This document shows, one piece after another, positions 7,077 to 8,072 of a stretch of DNA of 8,072 nucleotides; within the stretch, counting starts at the first letter, position 1; every line of letters begins with the position of its first letter. Origin of the DNA: Nitrososphaeraceae archaeon (GTDB lineage Archaea > Thermoproteota > Nitrososphaeria > Nitrososphaerales > Nitrososphaeraceae); NCBI GenBank assembly GCA_030038695.1, contig JASHSN010000244.1:1-8072 (forward strand). Direction: 5' to 3'. Below the pieces are notes generated by a model. The model was not told the origin of the DNA and made no database searches. It saw nothing but the letters and a program-made list of their open reading frames with translations. Both the position numbers and the translations under genes were made by a program.

Positions 7077-7208
7077 TTGTTTGCATCATTGCTAGATTCA
7101 ATAGGTGTTAATCAAAACATGTTCTTTGCAGCATTACTCGCACCGCAAACGATAAATTACATGGAACTGACTAAAGATGGTCACAACACGGTTCTCGATG
7201 AAAAGTAG
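7077..7208 (+). CDS. Possible small protein downstream of hemD (unrecognised)
   Basis: A frame open from 7065 to the TAG at 7206-7208 reads like real protein: DSIGVNQNMFFAALLAPQ, then TINYMELTKDG and a charged end in VLDEK. Using TTG 7077 it has 43 residues; ATG 7119 would give 29. There is no signal peptide or full membrane segment, only a short hydrophobic patch (MFFAALLAP). No Shine-Dalgarno precedes either start. It lies 20 nt after hemD on the same strand, so it could be read as the last cistron, or it could be the remnant of a longer gene. I do not recognise a family. The balanced composition is suggestive but weak evidence at this length. Confidence 0.3.
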   Translation: MFASLLDSIGVNQNMFFAALLAPQTINYMELTKDGHNTVLDEK

Positions 7209-7242
7209 ACCTTTTGTAACGAGTTCCAGACCATTAATTTGA

Positions 7243-7254
7243 GCATTATAATGC
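7243..7254. repeat. Perfect 12-bp palindrome
   Basis: GCATTATAATGC is fully self-complementary. Its first ten bases recur at 7412-7421 (GCATTATAAT). The core resembles a TATA box and, being symmetrical, could be read in either direction. No gene start lies at the right distance on either strand, so function is unknown. A similar string (CATTATAATG) also occurs inside hemB near 2978, which lowers its specificity. Confidence 0.5.
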
Positions 7255-7345
7255 CCTTGAGCAGGTTTTACCAATTAATTTAGTTATCGAATGAATTTAT
7301 TTCCTTTATCGCCGCGATTATGTGCAAAATGTGCTAGAATCTTCT

Positions 7346-7397
7346 GTCAGACATCCATTACTACTTCTGAGTCAGACATCCATTACTACTTCTGAGT
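7346..7397. repeat. Perfect tandem duplication of a 25-bp unit
   Basis: Two identical, directly adjacent 25-bp copies at 7346-7370 and 7371-7395, each starting GTCAGACATCC and ending TACTTCTGA. The next two bases (GT) begin a third copy that then diverges. The copies have no mismatch, so the duplication is recent or maintained. The 25-bp period is not a multiple of three and spans about 2.4 helical turns. This argues against a coding repeat or sites stacked on one DNA face, and for slippage. With only two copies and no spacer it is not a CRISPR array. Confidence 0.9.
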
Positions 7398-7426
7398 TTT
7401 GGTAGATTCTGGCATTATAATCTGAT

Positions 7427-7552
7427 TCAAGCTGTATTGCCTTGCCTGCCTGAACTTAGGCCGCGCACATAATGACTAGATTCAATACTGAATTCGCACG
7501 CTGTTAAATCTTGAATCATTTTTTCGTAGGACAGCCCTTTACTAATAGGCAA
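7427..7552 (-). pseudogene. Possible remnant of a helix-turn-helix mobile-type gene
   Basis: On the minus strand a 41-residue frame (TTG at 7552, or ATG at 7519 for 30 residues; stop at 7427-7429) contains SKGLSYEKMIQDL, then FSIESSHYVRGL and a short SGRQGN tail. This resembles, from memory, the N-terminal helix-turn-helix of archaeal homing-endonuclease-like or transposase-like proteins (pattern GLSY..I...., then ISKSH.S.WVRG). Two or three residues appear to be missing between SSH and VRG, and no catalytic domain follows. It would be a decayed fragment if real. The resemblance could be chance over so few residues. Confidence 0.22.
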
Positions 7553-7561
7553 TGTCTAACC

Positions 7562-7592
7562 TGGGATATCGATAGAGTCGTAATGTATCCCA
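7562..7592. promoter_or_regulatory. Inverted repeat just upstream of the sufB TATA box (possible operator)
   Basis: TGGGATA (7562-7568) and TATCCCA (7586-7592) form a perfect 7-bp inverted repeat separated by 17 bp. The right arm abuts the TATA box and overlaps the place where the TFB-recognition element should sit. A regulator bound there could control sufB, for example in response to iron or oxidative stress. The role is inferred from geometry; no known regulator motif was recognised. Confidence 0.4.
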
Positions 7593-7606
7593 AAATATAT
7601 ATAAAA
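7592..7606 (+). promoter_or_regulatory. TATA box of sufB
   Basis: AAAATATATATAAAA is a strong archaeal-type TATA element. Its centre lies about 28 nt ahead of the sufB ATG at 7629, so transcription should begin at or within a few bases of the start codon, giving a leaderless mRNA. The absence of any Shine-Dalgarno before the ATG agrees with this. A weak GTGT-N6-ACAC symmetry covers 7614-7627, over the expected start site. Confidence 0.55.
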
Positions 7607-7628
7607 CATAACGGTGTTATAATACACA

Positions 7629-8072
7629 ATGGCTACTAAAGAACTCGATATGGATTATAGCAAGTACGACTTTAAGGATTCTACTGAGCTTTATATTTAC
7701 CTGAGCAAGAAGGGTCTTTCTAGGGGCACCGTTGAAGAGATAAGCAAGCTAAAGGGTGAACCAGGGTGGATGAGAGACTTTAGGCTCAGGTCGTATGACG
7801 TATTCATGAGCAAACCCATGCCAAATTGGGGTGGCGATATGTCGAAAATTGATTTTCAAAATATATATTATTACGCAAAGGCTTCTGAGAAGCAAGGCAA
7901 GAGTTGGGACGACGTACCTGAATCTGTGAGAAATACGTTTGAGAAACTCGGTATCCCTGAAGCTGAGAGAAAGTTCCTTGCTGGTGTGGGTGCGCAGTAT
8001 GAATCCGAGGTAGTATACCATAATTTAAGAGAAGACCTTCAAAAACAAGGTGTAATATTTATCGATACAGAT
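7629..8072 (+). CDS. sufB: Fe-S cluster assembly scaffold SufB (5' part, cut by window edge)
   Basis: SufB forms the SufBCD complex with SufC and SufD, the cytoplasmic scaffold on which iron-sulfur clusters are built. The first 148 codons are present and stay open to the last base; the full family length is about 465-480 residues, so roughly two thirds lie outside. Recognisable N-terminal blocks are KGEPGWMRDFRLRSYDVF (about 42-59), MPNWGGDMSKIDF (64-76), YYYAKASEKQGKSWDDVPE (80-98), and FEKLGIPEAERKFLAGVGAQ followed by YESEVVYHNLRED (104-136). The beta-helix core and cluster-binding residues lie beyond the edge. ATG 7629 is the start because it sits at the proper distance from a strong TATA box. 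SufD and SufB share a fold, but the AGVGAQYESEVVYH block is typical of SufB. It is probably a transcription unit separate from the heme operon; sufD and sufC may lie next to it. Confidence 0.95.
   Translation, partial: MATKELDMDYSKYDFKDSTELYIYLSKKGLSRGTVEEISKLKGEPGWMRDFRLRSYDVFMSKPMPNWGGDMSKIDFQNIYYYAKASEKQGKSWDDVPESVRNTFEKLGIPEAERKFLAGVGAQYESEVVYHNLREDLQKQGVIFIDTD

Larger units (their letters stand above)
7057..7628. other. Long intergenic region between hemD and sufB
   Basis: This 572-bp stretch has frequent stops in most frames, unlike the packed operon before it. A T-rich tract just after hemD (about 7068-7082) and another at 7212-7216 could end transcription, since archaeal termination often uses T-runs without a hairpin. 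It also contains two short candidate reading frames, a 12-bp palindrome, a 25-bp tandem duplication and the sufB promoter region, listed separately. A 12-mer (CTAGATTCAATA) occurs at both 7092-7103 and 7476-7487. No tRNA or known structured RNA was recognised. Confidence 0.6.

Noticed and set aside
7346..7395. Start of a CRISPR array.
   Set aside because: There are only two copies and they are directly adjacent with no spacer; no cas genes are present.
7749..8021. Minus-strand 90-codon open frame.
   Set aside because: It lies entirely within sufB on the opposite strand, and the plus-strand translation is an unmistakable SufB.

Overview
The window carries a compact archaeal tetrapyrrole (heme/siroheme/cobalamin precursor) gene cluster, followed by a long intergenic region and the 5' part of a sufB gene. 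Features suggesting an archaeon, most likely an ammonia-oxidising member of the Thaumarchaeota/Nitrososphaeria, are: heavy use of AGA/AGG and ATA codons; the moderately AT-rich base composition; few clear Shine-Dalgarno sites; a strong TATA-like box about 28 nt ahead of sufB, where a leaderless transcript would start; and the style of the proteins (for example a HemA that begins with an 'INARITYRNAP'-type segment instead of the usual 'HKTAP'). The lineage is inferred from my memory of homologs. No marker gene in the window proves it.

Layout. 1-275: non-coding leader with a 7-bp inverted repeat and a repeated 10-mer. 276-7056: seven genes, all on the + strand and tightly packed. They are a Met8/CysG-N-type precorrin-2 dehydrogenase, hemA, hemB, hemL, hemC, cobA (SUMT) and hemD. 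Junctions are 3 nt, 14-nt overlap, 58 nt, ATGA overlap, ATGA overlap and 7 nt, so this is almost certainly one operon. The 58-nt gap before hemL may hold a secondary promoter. 7057-7628: 572 bp with no convincing large gene. It holds two short candidate reading frames, a 12-bp palindrome, a perfect 25-bp tandem duplication, and a dyad plus TATA box in front of sufB. 7629-8072: first 148 codons of sufB, running off the right edge.

How the genes work together. HemA reduces glutamyl-tRNA to glutamate-1-semialdehyde, and HemL isomerises this to 5-aminolevulinate. HemB condenses two of these to porphobilinogen. HemC builds hydroxymethylbilane and HemD closes it to uroporphyrinogen III. CobA methylates it to precorrin-2, and the first gene's product oxidises that to sirohydrochlorin. 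The cluster therefore covers the route from charged tRNA-Glu to sirohydrochlorin, the branch point for siroheme, archaeal (siroheme-derived) heme and cobalamin. No coproporphyrin or protoporphyrin branch enzyme is in the window. SufB belongs to the SufBCD iron-sulfur assembly scaffold and appears to start a separate transcription unit.

I found no new large system. The cluster is core metabolism. The points most worth a second look are in the 7057-7628 region, plus the divergent gating segment of HemL. Several upstream start codons that would lengthen hemB, hemL, cobA and hemD were rejected in favour of downstream ATGs that fit family N-termini.
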